Assembly: GCF_019679475.1 (NCBI RefSeq)
Contig: NZ_JAIEZP010000001.1
Span: forward strand, 1,984,001-2,048,000
DNA length: 64,000 nucleotides
Direction of reading: 5' to 3'
Source: Hyphomonas sediminis
GTDB lineage: Bacteria; Pseudomonadota; Alphaproteobacteria; Caulobacterales; Hyphomonadaceae
The notes beneath the pieces were generated by a model. The model was not told the DNA's origin, searched no databases, and was given only the letters and a program-made list of their open reading frames with translations. Positions within the stretch are counted from its first letter, which is position 1. The number at the start of each line of letters is the position of its first letter. The translations under genes and the position numbers were made by a program. Shown here in pieces: positions 55,140 through 63,657 of the stretch.

Positions 55140-55540
55140 GCGCGGGCGCGGGCATCGACTGGGACGCGCTTAAGGCTGCGGCGCTGGAGGTTCGGAAGCG
55201 GGCCTATGCGCCGCATTCGAAATACCATGTGGGCGCGGCGTTGCTGACGGCGAGTGGCGAGATCGTTGGCGGGTGCAATGTCGAGAACGCGACCTATGGG
55301 GCGACCTGCTGCGCCGAGCGCACGGCGGTCGTCTCTGCCGTGGCGGCGGGGCTGACAGACTTTCGCGCGATTGCCGTGGTGACGCAGGGGCCAGAGCCCG
55401 GCACGCCGTGCGGCATCTGCCGGCAGGTGCTGGCGGAGTTTTCAGCCGATGGATCGCTGGAAGTGTTGTGCTTTACGCCCAATGGGGCGGAGGCGCGCTA
55501 TACGGTGGCCGAGCTGTTGCCGCATGCCTTCCGGCTTTAA
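55136..55540 (+). CDS. cdd: Cytidine deaminase
   Basis: This 134-residue zinc deaminase has the short tetrameric form. The Cys-Ala-Glu motif is in TCCAERTAVVSAV (Glu is the proton shuttle) and the second zinc pair in PCGICRQVLAEF. AYAPHSKYHVGAALLT and GGCNVENATYG are the substrate blocks. It converts cytidine or deoxycytidine to uridine or deoxyuridine. Translationally coupled to amn by a 4-bp overlap. Confidence 0.95.
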   Translation: MSAGAGIDWDALKAAALEVRKRAYAPHSKYHVGAALLTASGEIVGGCNVENATYGATCCAERTAVVSAVAAGLTDFRAIAVVTQGPEPGTPCGICRQVLAEFSADGSLEVLCFTPNGAEARYTVAELLPHAFRL

Positions 55541-55550
55541 GGGTAGGCGC

Positions 55551-55916
55551 GTGCGGCGAAAGGGCATCTGCGTGATTACATTCGTCAGCCTGCTGACGGC
55601 CTGTCGGTCTGCGCCGGAGCCGATCGCAATGCCGGAACGGGCGCGGGCTGAGGTGGCGGCAGAAACGCTGGCCTATTATGCGGGCAGCTATGAGCTGGAA
55701 AGCCCTGAACCGGGCACGCTGAAGCTGGAAGCCGGGGACGGACTGCTGATTGCCACGCTGGACGGGCAGTTTGCGGGGCTGGCATTCTATCCGGAAAGCG
55801 CGACACGCTTCTTTGCGATTGAGCAACCCTTCGAGATCGAGATTGCCGAAGATGCCTGCGGCCTGACGCTGTTCGCCGACGGCACGCAAACCCATGCTGA
55901 GCGCGTGGTGGACTGA
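55551..55916 (+). CDS. Small lipoprotein, unknown function
   Basis: 121 residues from GTG 55551, which has AAGGGTAGG just upstream and lies 10 bp after the cdd stop. The signal VRRKGICVITFVSLLTAC ends in a lipobox with Cys18. The mature part contains ETLAYYAGSYELESPEPGTLKLEAGDG, resembling the small beta-barrel tails of some serine hydrolases, but no family is firmly recognised. An open frame upstream overlaps cdd and is a shadow. It probably shares the amn-cdd transcript. Confidence 0.65.
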   Translation: MRRKGICVITFVSLLTACRSAPEPIAMPERARAEVAAETLAYYAGSYELESPEPGTLKLEAGDGLLIATLDGQFAGLAFYPESATRFFAIEQPFEIEIAEDACGLTLFADGTQTHAERVVD

Positions 55917-55940
55917 CGCCGCGCCGCCTGGAGAATGGCT

Positions 55941-57575
55941 TCAGTCCTTGCCGCAGCCGGGGGGAGCGATATCTGATCGGTCGCCGCTGGGAAGGCGGGT
56001 GATCCATTCCTTGAGGGCGCCAGTGGACCAGCGGCCATAGATTTCCGTGCCGTCGCGCAGGGTGCAGAGGGCGTAGCCATCGGTTGAGCCATTGCGGACC
56101 TGGCCGGAATAGATGCTGCCATCCTGATAGGTCAGCGTGCCCAGGCCATTCAGGTTACCCGCTGCGTTTATGGAATCCGAGCGGAACTCGCCTTCATAGG
56201 TGGCGATCGCAATGGGGGTGTCCGGACGATAGGGGTATTGGAAGAGGCCGATGTCCCGATTGCCGAACTTGAAGCGGCCGGCGAAGGATTCCCCCTGCGA
56301 GGCGCCGCCATAGGTGTGGACGCCGTAGCGGACGCCCTGCGTGTCGTCGCAGGAGCCTTCATAGCCCCTGCCGGTACAGCCTTCGGCGGCAGCCTTGTAA
56401 CGGTAGGCGGCTTCGCGGGCCTGGGCTTCAGCGCTGCGGGATTCTTCCAGTATGAGGGTGGCCGAAAGATGCGCATCATAGGCGCGCATGAAGAGCGCGC
56501 TTTCTGCCGGCGTCATCAGGTCCAGATCCATGTCCGGCATGTTCGCCTCAGGATCGGCGGCGAGGAAATCCTTGGCCGGGCCGGCGGGACCGGCGGATTG
56601 GAATGTGGCATCGGCAAGGGCGGGGCCATCCTGGCCAGCCAGATAGATCGGCTCGTACAGGCGCGGCTCCACAAAGGGGCGCTGGACACCGCAGACATCC
56701 GGATTGGCGCAATCCATGCCGAGATCGAGCGAGCGGGAGACGACCCTGTGCGTGACGGCGGCAAACAGCGTTTCGACGGTCTGGCCAGGGCGGGCGATTT
56801 CGGCGGCCAGTTCGGGTGCGTAGAGCCCCTCGCGGGCAAGCTGGCCAAGATCGGCAGAGTAGGCGACCAGCATTCCACGCGGCGCTGGCAGATAGCCGAT
56901 GCCTTTGACATTGCCCTTGTCGCCGCCGGTGGTGATGTTGCGGCAGGCATCGAAGACCAGGATGACCGCGCGTGCCCCGGCGCCATGCAGGTCTGCGCTT
57001 ATTTCCGCAAGGTCCACGCCGAAAGCGGCGACATCGGACGGCGCGCGGAGCATTGTCTCCGTGCCAAGCAGGTAGCTGTGACCATTGTTCGTGTTCTGAG
57101 CGCCGTGGCCGGTATAGTAAACAAAGCCGACGGCATCGGGACCGGCATTGTCGAGCTGGACGCGGTAATCGGCAATGGCTGCTTCCATTTGCGGTTTGGT
57201 CAGATCCCGGTGGCGAACGATCTTGAAGCCGGTGCGGCACAGCGCGTTGGCGATGAGGCTGGCTTCAGCCTCGGCAGAGACGACATTCGACGGGCCGCGC
57301 GTATAGGTCGTCTGCGCGATGATGAGGGCGAGGCGGGGATTGTTCGCATCCAGCGTTTCGACCGGCGTACAGGCAGGCTGTGCGCCGATGGCGGCGTCAA
57401 GGCTGGCGAGGGTAACCGCGCCGTCGGCGGCGCTGGCGCTGCCCTTGATGCCGGACGCGCCTTCTTCAGCGGTGGGAGGCGCGGCGAAAAAGCCGCCTGA
57501 GTAGGCCATGTAGCCGCCGGCGCCGATGCCGCCTGCGAGCACAAGGACGATGAGGCCGAGCAAGGGGGCTTTCAT
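55941..57575 (-). CDS. Caspase-family (C14) protease with C-terminal MORN-like repeats
   Basis: This 544-residue protein has an N-terminal membrane helix or signal anchor (about 4-28), then a caspase domain: RLALIIAQTTY, catalytic His157 in VYYTGHGAQ, Cys211 in ILVFDACRN. The C-terminal part has MORN-like strands (YEGEFRSDSI..GNLNGLGTLTYQDGSIYSGQVRNG; TLRDGTEIYGRW), usually membrane/lipid or protein contacts. ATG 57575 overlaps the trypsin gene stop (ATGA). It is the last gene of a three-protease operon. The topology predicts a periplasmic protease. Bacterial caspases of this type usually cut after Arg/Lys, and the partner protease may activate it (inference). Confidence 0.85.
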   Translation of the reverse strand: MKAPLLGLIVLVLAGGIGAGGYMAYSGGFFAAPPTAEEGASGIKGSASAADGAVTLASLDAAIGAQPACTPVETLDANNPRLALIIAQTTYTRGPSNVVSAEAEASLIANALCRTGFKIVRHRDLTKPQMEAAIADYRVQLDNAGPDAVGFVYYTGHGAQNTNNGHSYLLGTETMLRAPSDVAAFGVDLAEISADLHGAGARAVILVFDACRNITTGGDKGNVKGIGYLPAPRGMLVAYSADLGQLAREGLYAPELAAEIARPGQTVETLFAAVTHRVVSRSLDLGMDCANPDVCGVQRPFVEPRLYEPIYLAGQDGPALADATFQSAGPAGPAKDFLAADPEANMPDMDLDLMTPAESALFMRAYDAHLSATLILEESRSAEAQAREAAYRYKAAAEGCTGRGYEGSCDDTQGVRYGVHTYGGASQGESFAGRFKFGNRDIGLFQYPYRPDTPIAIATYEGEFRSDSINAAGNLNGLGTLTYQDGSIYSGQVRNGSTDGYALCTLRDGTEIYGRWSTGALKEWITRLPSGDRSDIAPPGCGKD

Positions 57576-59137
57576 GGGGAGGGTGGCTCCGTGTCTGTGC
57601 TGCATTCATGAGGGCCGCTGCAATAGCTGACGGCGCCGAGGGTGAGGGGGGCGTCTTTCGGGATGGCGGCGCGGATGAGGCCGAGGAGATGGCCTGTCGG
57701 GCTTTCGATCGGCTGGAAATCGCCAGCGGGGCTGAGCGGGAGGTCAGCAGTTTCCGGCAGCAGAAGGGCGATGACCGATTGGGGGCCGTAGGGCTCCTGC
57801 GCGCCGATGCGCGGCAAATTGAAATCATCCGGGAAGCGGACGGGCGTGCCCGCAGACAGCGTCGGCCAGCGCGTCGACGGATCGGCGGCCTGCCGGGCGG
57901 TGGGGTAAATCTGCGCCAGCTCTCCCCGGCTGTTATAGTCGAAGAGGACGAGCTTGCCGCTAACAGGGGGCGTGATTTCGATCTTCACCGGGGCTGCGGG
58001 CTTCAGCCAGGAGATAGGGGCGCCATCTGCGCGCAGCATGCGGAGGGGAATGGGGGCGACCTGGCCGCCGGACTGGGCCGTGAGGCTGGCGATGAGGGCG
58101 GGGCCTGCCGCCTCAGCCGGGGGCATCCGCGCAGGCGGCTCGCCAAGGGTGAGGCCGGTGACAGCCGCGATCCAGCCGGCATAGGCGGAGACCTTGGTGT
58201 AGACGCCCGGACTGTTGGCGCGGGCGCAGCCGATGCCCCAGCTGACGATGCCGATCTGATAGGGGCAGGCATTCATGTTGAGCTTGACCAGCGGGCCGCC
58301 ACTGTCGCCGGAGCAGGCGTCCGCAACGCCGCGTGGCTGGCCGGCGCAGATCTGGGCGTCGCCGATGCTGAAATTGAGCGGCTTACCCTCGGCGGCGATG
58401 GCGGCCTTCAGCTTCTCCGTACACAGGGAAATCGGCATGGTGGCGATGGCGACATCCATGAGGCGCAGGGAGGGCGCGTCGATCCGTGTGCCGGCGGAGA
58501 GATAGCTGATGCCGTAATCGGCGCGGGGCTGGTCTTCCTCCAGCAGGCCATAGCCGGCGACTTCTGTAATCTCGCCTTGCGGCGTGAGGCGGTCAGTTGA
58601 CGGATCAAGGGAGAGGCTGGCGAGCGGGCCGGAATAGGGGCGATCGAGGCGGACGAGGGCGATATCGTTGCCCAGCGCGGCCTTGCCGGGGATGTAATCG
58701 CCATGCACGACGACCTCGGCCACGGAAAAGATTTCGTCCGGGGTGGCTTCGTCCAGCCGGCTGTTGCCGAGGATGGCCTTGACGAAACCGCGCGCGCGCA
58801 GGTCTGTCCCCTCCCGGTTCCAGGCATAATAGCGCGGGCGGGCGCCGTTTTCAGAGAGGACGGTTTCAACGCAATGGGCCGCCGTGAGCAGCCATTCCGG
58901 CGTGATGGCCGTGGCGCCGCAGAAATGCTCCCCCTTGCCATTGAGGTAGACGATCTGGAGCGAGGCGATGCCCGGCCAGTTTTGCGCAAAGGCGGGGCGG
59001 CCATCGGTGATCTTGGTTCCATCCGTAGGCGGCAGGCGGGAGCAGGCGGCCTGTTCCTGCGCAAGGCCCGCGGCGGGCGCGAGCGCCAGGAGGACGGCGA
59101 GCAGGGCGGCGCGAATGCGGGCCGGGCGGGCGATCAT
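57572..59137 (-). CDS. Exported trypsin-like (S1) protease with C-terminal DUF4384-like domain
   Basis: This 521-residue protein has a signal peptide (ALLAVLLALAPAAGLAQ). The S1 triad is intact: His88 in LLTAAHC, Asp158 in GNDIALVRL, Ser279 in GDSGGPL. Asp273, six residues before Ser, fits the S1-pocket Asp189 of trypsin, predicting cleavage after Lys/Arg. GIGCARANSPGVYTKV matches the trypsin pocket wall. The C-terminal half (about 350-490, SGKLVLFDYNSRGELAQIYPT) resembles DUF4384, a domain often found with caspase-like proteins. Both ends overlap neighbours by four bases: start with the caspase/OmpA stop, stop with the caspase/MORN start. Confidence 0.88.
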   Translation of the reverse strand: MIARPARIRAALLAVLLALAPAAGLAQEQAACSRLPPTDGTKITDGRPAFAQNWPGIASLQIVYLNGKGEHFCGATAITPEWLLTAAHCVETVLSENGARPRYYAWNREGTDLRARGFVKAILGNSRLDEATPDEIFSVAEVVVHGDYIPGKAALGNDIALVRLDRPYSGPLASLSLDPSTDRLTPQGEITEVAGYGLLEEDQPRADYGISYLSAGTRIDAPSLRLMDVAIATMPISLCTEKLKAAIAAEGKPLNFSIGDAQICAGQPRGVADACSGDSGGPLVKLNMNACPYQIGIVSWGIGCARANSPGVYTKVSAYAGWIAAVTGLTLGEPPARMPPAEAAGPALIASLTAQSGGQVAPIPLRMLRADGAPISWLKPAAPVKIEITPPVSGKLVLFDYNSRGELAQIYPTARQAADPSTRWPTLSAGTPVRFPDDFNLPRIGAQEPYGPQSVIALLLPETADLPLSPAGDFQPIESPTGHLLGLIRAAIPKDAPLTLGAVSYCSGPHECSTDTEPPSP

Positions 59138-60717
59138 CTGGTGGCATCCGTATCAAAGAGGATGGTGACTTCGACGCGCCGGTTGAAGGCGGCGGCGCCG
59201 CCGGGAGAGGCCGGACGCGTGGCGCCATAGGCGTGGGTAAGGATCCTTTCGGCGGGCACGCCTTCGGCCATCAGGAACGCGGCGACGGCGTCCGCCCGGC
59301 GGCCCGATACGCGCAGCGACATGGGCGCCGAAATGGTGGAGCCGTCATCATTGACCAGCGTGCCATCATCATGGCCGGAGATGATGACGCTGGACACGGC
59401 GCAGCCCGATGCGCCGCCTGCGATTTCCTGCAATGTGGCGACGGAGGCGGCATTGAGGTCTGAGCGGTCGTAATCGAAATAGACGACCGCATCCGTCTGG
59501 GCGCAGACTTTCTGGTATTGGCCTGCGGGCAAGGGATCGGGGTCCAGGATTTCCTCGGGGAGGGAAATCATGCCGCCGCCGGAGATCACCCTGTCCTCTT
59601 CGGTGACAATGCTGGTGTCTTTGTCCCAGATGTCTCCGATGGCGGCGTTAAAGGCGACGTATCGGCCTGTTTGCGGGCGTTGCCAGCCGGTCGGGTTTGG
59701 CCGGGTCTCCGGGACGTAGAGCGCGGCGACTTCCGTGCGGACGGAGTTTGACGGCTCGGCAGCGCAGGGCGGCAGGGACGCCAGGCGGCTGGCGGCGGCG
59801 TAATAGGCGCCCTGCGGGTAGCGGGTCATATAGTCCGCATAGATACTGCAGGCTTCGGGGGTGCCTGCGCCGGCGGCTGCGGTGAGCCAGAGGGCGCCTT
59901 CCTCGCTGAGGGCGCCCTGGCAATCGCCATCCAGGCACCAGTCGAGCGGAAGCTCGGAATAGACTGCCGGGCGCTGCCAGTGGGGCACGAGGTCTGCATC
60001 TTGCTGCACGAGCTTGCGCACATCCTCGAAGATGCGGGAGAGCGGGCGATGGGCATCGGCCAGGCGCGGCAGGAGGTGACGTGTGAAGAGGGAGTAGCTG
60101 TTGGCCCGGTCGCCCGGCAGGCTGGCGAGGGCGGTTTGCCCCTGGCCGGCGGCGAAGGCGACGAGGACACCCTCGCGTTCCTGCAGGGGGCCGAGCCCCT
60201 TGGGCAGGCTTTTCGTCTGATCACGGAAAGGGTTGTTGCGACAGGCATCGACAATGGCGATGACCGCGCCGGGCGAGCGGCTCTGGATCAGGTCCAGCAC
60301 CGTCTGGCCGAGGGCGACAGTGTGCAGCTTGCGTGAGGATTCAGTGCCCGTGAGCGGCGCATCGACGAAGGCAAGGTAGTTTTCCGAGCCATCCGACCAG
60401 CCATGGCCGGAGAAGACGAAGGCGACCGTATCGCCGGGCTCGATACTGTCGATGAAGTCCCCTAGGGTGGCGAGGAAATCGGCCTGGGTGATGTCAGCCC
60501 TGACGATGACCTCATCGAAGCCGATCGCGTCGCCGAAGACTTCGGCATAGCCGACGGCATCGCGCTGGGGCACGCCTTCGAGGGGCGAGAGCTGTTCGTA
60601 ATTGCCGTTGCCGATGATGAGGGCGCGTTTGGACTGGGCAAAAGCTGGGGCGAGCCCCGCCGTGAGCAGCAGGAGCAGGACCGCGAAATAGCCCCGTATG
60701 CGGGACAGACGCAACAT
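59134..60717 (-). CDS. Exported caspase-family protease fused to an OmpA peptidoglycan-binding domain
   Basis: 527 residues from ATG 60717. The signal peptide (LRLSRIRGYFAVLLLLLTAGLAPAFAQ) is followed by a caspase domain (RALIIGNGNYEQLSPLEGVPQRDA, His105 in VFSGHG, Cys159 in VIAIVDACRNNPF), a linker with Cys pairs, and an OmpA-like domain (409-523: VYFDYDRSDLNAASVATL, GHDD, LRVSGRRADAVAAFL, NRRVEV) that should hold it on the cell wall. A much longer open frame upstream runs over the divergent gene and is a shadow. It is first in the protease operon; the next start overlaps its stop. Confidence 0.88.
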   Translation of the reverse strand: MLRLSRIRGYFAVLLLLLTAGLAPAFAQSKRALIIGNGNYEQLSPLEGVPQRDAVGYAEVFGDAIGFDEVIVRADITQADFLATLGDFIDSIEPGDTVAFVFSGHGWSDGSENYLAFVDAPLTGTESSRKLHTVALGQTVLDLIQSRSPGAVIAIVDACRNNPFRDQTKSLPKGLGPLQEREGVLVAFAAGQGQTALASLPGDRANSYSLFTRHLLPRLADAHRPLSRIFEDVRKLVQQDADLVPHWQRPAVYSELPLDWCLDGDCQGALSEEGALWLTAAAGAGTPEACSIYADYMTRYPQGAYYAAASRLASLPPCAAEPSNSVRTEVAALYVPETRPNPTGWQRPQTGRYVAFNAAIGDIWDKDTSIVTEEDRVISGGGMISLPEEILDPDPLPAGQYQKVCAQTDAVVYFDYDRSDLNAASVATLQEIAGGASGCAVSSVIISGHDDGTLVNDDGSTISAPMSLRVSGRRADAVAAFLMAEGVPAERILTHAYGATRPASPGGAAAFNRRVEVTILFDTDATR

Positions 60718-60853
60718 GACGTGTTCCACCCACTCTTCGTGAGCGGAGATTAGACTGGCTGGTCGCCTTGTCCATGGGAAATTAACCATGCATTGCGCCG
60801 GAAAACAGGACGGGTGTATCTTCCCGCCCAGATTGACCCGTGGGGAGACGGAC

Positions 60854-62203
60854 ATGCAACGGCGGACATTCATGCAGATGGCCAGCGCCAGCGCGTTGGC
60901 GGCGATGCTGGCGCGGCGCGGCTGGGCGGAAGGCGCGCCGATGCCGGTACTTTCCGAAGAAGAACAGTACGAACTCGATACCGTGCTGGCCGAGATCGAG
61001 GCGCTGGGGCCGGGCATGATCGACATGGCCGTGATGGAAGACCCCGGCGAGCCGATGGCGCCGGAGTTCGCCGAAGACGGCACGCCGATCGTGCGGTCCA
61101 TTATCTCGGCGGGGTCGATGAGTGCGGTGTTTCCCATTCCGCCGATCACCGATGAGCTGAAAGAGGAGCTGACCGGGAAGAAATACTGGAACCTGCCGCC
61201 CGACCAGCGCGAAGTCCCGGCCTGGCCCGCGATCACCTCTGCGCCTGACTATCTGCATCTGGCGATGTATGCTGCGCCGCCGCAGGAATTTGTGCTGTCG
61301 GCGGAGCTTCTGGCGCTGCTGGCGGCGCGCAACGACTTTGTGCTGGATATGGAGGCGCCCGTGGTCGTGTTCGGCCTGCGCGGCTGCCATCTGCCCGATG
61401 GCGTGAACACGACAGGATGGGTACGTGAGCAGGCGCTGACCGAGGGCGCGCCGACGCACCTGAAGCTCGATTGCACGATGGGCCTGTGGCGCCCAGCGGA
61501 CGGCATGATTGCCCTGTTCCGGGCCGGAACCGTGCCGGCGGTGGGATATATGTTCAAAAGCCTCGTGACGGGCGGGAGCGGGACATCGCTGCTGCCCACG
61601 GGCCTCTATGAGTACCGGCGCGGGGACCATCTGGCCGGCAAGCCGGGCGTGCAGCGCGGCGCCTTGCGGATGCAGGGGACTTATCCGGTGCTGCGCACGG
61701 CGGCGACGCTGACCTACAACCCCTTCCTGCAGACGACCGCCTGGACGCTGGGATCGGTCCACAACATCCACGCGGCGGGGATGACCTTCGTGTACGGCTC
61801 GGCCGGATGCCAGGTGATCCAGGGCGACTATGTGAGGCCGGAGCGGCTGAAGACCAAGGGCGCATGGGACGAGTTCCGCCAGCTGGCCGGGACGGTGGAT
61901 GCCGACGGCGGAGCCCTCGAAGACGGGCAGACGCGGTTCCAATACGTGCTGCTGACAGGGCTGGAAGCGGCGCTGGCCTATCAGGGCGAGGCGGGCTTTG
62001 CCGAGACCTATCGGCCATTGCGGTTCGGCTCGTCCGGCCCACGCGTGGCGGCGCTCCAGGGGCGGCTGATCCGGGATCATGACGGCGCGGTGAAACAGCT
62101 GAGCGAAAACGGCGTCTTCGACACGGCAACTTCCTTTGCCGCGCTGATCGACAGCAAGCTGAGCCAGGGGGATTTTGCCTCCACAGTGGTGGCGGAGGCG
62201 TGA
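60854..62203 (+). CDS. Tat-exported protein with C-terminal peptidoglycan-binding domain
   Basis: 449 residues from ATG 60854, which has GGGGAG seven bases upstream. The signal is twin-arginine type (MQRRTFMQMASASALAAML). The central 300 residues are not recognised; they include FGLRGCHLPDG, a block also seen in some exported proteins encoded beside caspases (recollection only). The C-terminus has a PG_binding_1-like repeat (LRFGSSGPRVAALQGRLI..GVFDTATSFAA). It is divergent from the caspase operon with 136 bp shared between the starts, so joint regulation and a joint cell-wall role are plausible. Confidence 0.7.
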   Translation: MQRRTFMQMASASALAAMLARRGWAEGAPMPVLSEEEQYELDTVLAEIEALGPGMIDMAVMEDPGEPMAPEFAEDGTPIVRSIISAGSMSAVFPIPPITDELKEELTGKKYWNLPPDQREVPAWPAITSAPDYLHLAMYAAPPQEFVLSAELLALLAARNDFVLDMEAPVVVFGLRGCHLPDGVNTTGWVREQALTEGAPTHLKLDCTMGLWRPADGMIALFRAGTVPAVGYMFKSLVTGGSGTSLLPTGLYEYRRGDHLAGKPGVQRGALRMQGTYPVLRTAATLTYNPFLQTTAWTLGSVHNIHAAGMTFVYGSAGCQVIQGDYVRPERLKTKGAWDEFRQLAGTVDADGGALEDGQTRFQYVLLTGLEAALAYQGEAGFAETYRPLRFGSSGPRVAALQGRLIRDHDGAVKQLSENGVFDTATSFAALIDSKLSQGDFASTVVAEA

Positions 62204-62282
62204 GGGGCGTTGCCCCGGCGTGAGCGCGGGGGACACAGGATTGTCACTGGACGGGCGGGCGGGTGCGGGCTACCCCGGCTGG

Positions 62283-63068
62283 ATGACGACACGACCCAGA
62301 CTGCTGAACCTTGAAACTGTCCGCAACTTCCGCGATTTTGGCGGCTATGAAAGCCGGCATGGCGGCGTGGTGAAGATGGGGCGGCTCTACCGCTCCGGCC
62401 ACCATGCGGAGGCCTCCGAGACCGATCTGGCGCGGATGGCAGAAATGGGCATTCATGTGCAGGCCGATTTGCGCCGCCCGGACGAACGGGAAAAGTTCAA
62501 GACGCGCTTCAAGGCGCCGATCACCATCACCCATGATGGTGGGCGGGAAACCGATGCGCCACATATCCGCTTCCTCTCGCAGATGAGCGTGGACGCCGAA
62601 ACCGCCGATCAATGGATGGTGGAATATTACGAAGCGGCCCCCTTCAAGGCGCACCATACCGAAATGTTTACCGACTGGTTTGGACACTTGGCGGCCATGC
62701 CGGGCGACGGCGCGGGCCTTGTGAACTGCGCCGCCGGCAAGGACCGCACGGGCATTCTCTGCGCCCTGACGCATCACATTCTTGGCGTGAGCGAGGAAGA
62801 CGTGCGCGCCGACTATGATCTGACCAATGAAGCGGTGAATATTGCCGCGCGCCTGCCTGAGGCGGCGGCGTATTTCAACGACATGCTGGGCAAGGAATAC
62901 CCGGCCGAAGTGTTCCGCCCGTTCATGGGCGTGCACCTGCGCTATCTCGAAAAAGCCTTTGCCACGATCAATGAGCGCGCAGGCTCGGTGGATGCCTATC
63001 TCGTCGACACGCTGAAGGTGGACGAGAAGATGCAGAACGCCATCCGTGAACGGCTGATCGAGAAGTAG
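62283..63068 (+). CDS. Tyrosine-protein phosphatase (DSP/LmPTP-like)
   Basis: 261 residues from ATG 62283. The P-loop is NCAAGKDRTG (C-x-x-G-K-D-R-T), typical of atypical bacterial/lipid-type protein phosphatases, preceded by NFRDFGGY and YRSGHHAEAS at the N-terminus and an Asp-containing general-acid region. It could dephosphorylate proteins or phosphoinositides. There is no obvious ribosome site. It is not clearly part of the neighbouring protease locus. Confidence 0.88.
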   Translation: MTTRPRLLNLETVRNFRDFGGYESRHGGVVKMGRLYRSGHHAEASETDLARMAEMGIHVQADLRRPDEREKFKTRFKAPITITHDGGRETDAPHIRFLSQMSVDAETADQWMVEYYEAAPFKAHHTEMFTDWFGHLAAMPGDGAGLVNCAAGKDRTGILCALTHHILGVSEEDVRADYDLTNEAVNIAARLPEAAAYFNDMLGKEYPAEVFRPFMGVHLRYLEKAFATINERAGSVDAYLVDTLKVDEKMQNAIRERLIEK

Positions 63069-63092
63069 TCAATTCAGTTCGCAGGCGCGCCC

Positions 63093-63646
63093 TCACAGAC
63101 CCGCGACAAGGCGGTCTGCTTCTTGCCTTGAGCGCAGGGTGAGGAGCGGGACCCCCTGGCCGTGGGCGACGAGTTCTTTCAGGATCTTCGGGCTGGCGAG
63201 ACGCTCGAAGGTCCAGATGTAGTGCAGGAATTCGAAGTCGATCTTCTCGGGGCAGTTGTCGGCCATGTCGGGCCGGGTGCGGCCGCGATACTGGCGCCAG
63301 CGGCCGAAGGCGCCGCGCAAGGAGACCCAGCGCGGCGGACGCATCCAGATGACAAGATCCGTACGCGGCAGGCGCATATGGAGCGTGCCGGGGCTGGTGC
63401 CGTCGATGATCCAATTCTCTTCTGCGAGGACGCCTGCAAGGCGCGCGAGGGCTTCATCGCGGGGGCGTTCCTGCCAGCCGGGCAGCCAGAAGATCTCACG
63501 GTCCATCGAGACATGGCGCAGGCCGAGGCGGGCGGCGAGGGCGCGGGGAGCGTGCTTTTTCCACTGCCGGAGCATCCGATGACGAGGATGCGGCGGGCAG
63601 CGGCGAGCGTTGTGGCAGCTTCAGCAAGGGATAGCGCGGTGGGCAT
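63093..63646 (-). pseudogene. P-loop kinase-like (DNA topology modulation/FlaR-like) gene, frameshifted
   Basis: From ATG 63646 the first frame gives MPTALSLAEAATTLAAARRILVIGCSGSGKSTL, a P-loop start, and then non-homologous sequence. The rest of the family (AARLGLRHVSMDREIFWLPGW, WIIDGTSPGTLHMRLPRTDLVIWM, and the C-terminal helix) is in another frame ending at 63093. The break is at the G4 run (63545-63548; CCCC on the coding strand). One extra base would give GSGKSTL-A-RALAARLG, the expected sequence. Either a true inactivating frameshift or a sequencing error. The family phosphorylates an unknown small substrate. Confidence 0.75.
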
Positions 63647-63657
63647 GAACGGGCGGT

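Noticed and set aside
60782-62236. Long minus-strand frames upstream of the OmpA-caspase, including an in-frame N-terminal extension to 61236
   Set aside because: They run over the divergent Tat-exported gene; the signal peptide and ribosome site at 60717 mark the true start.
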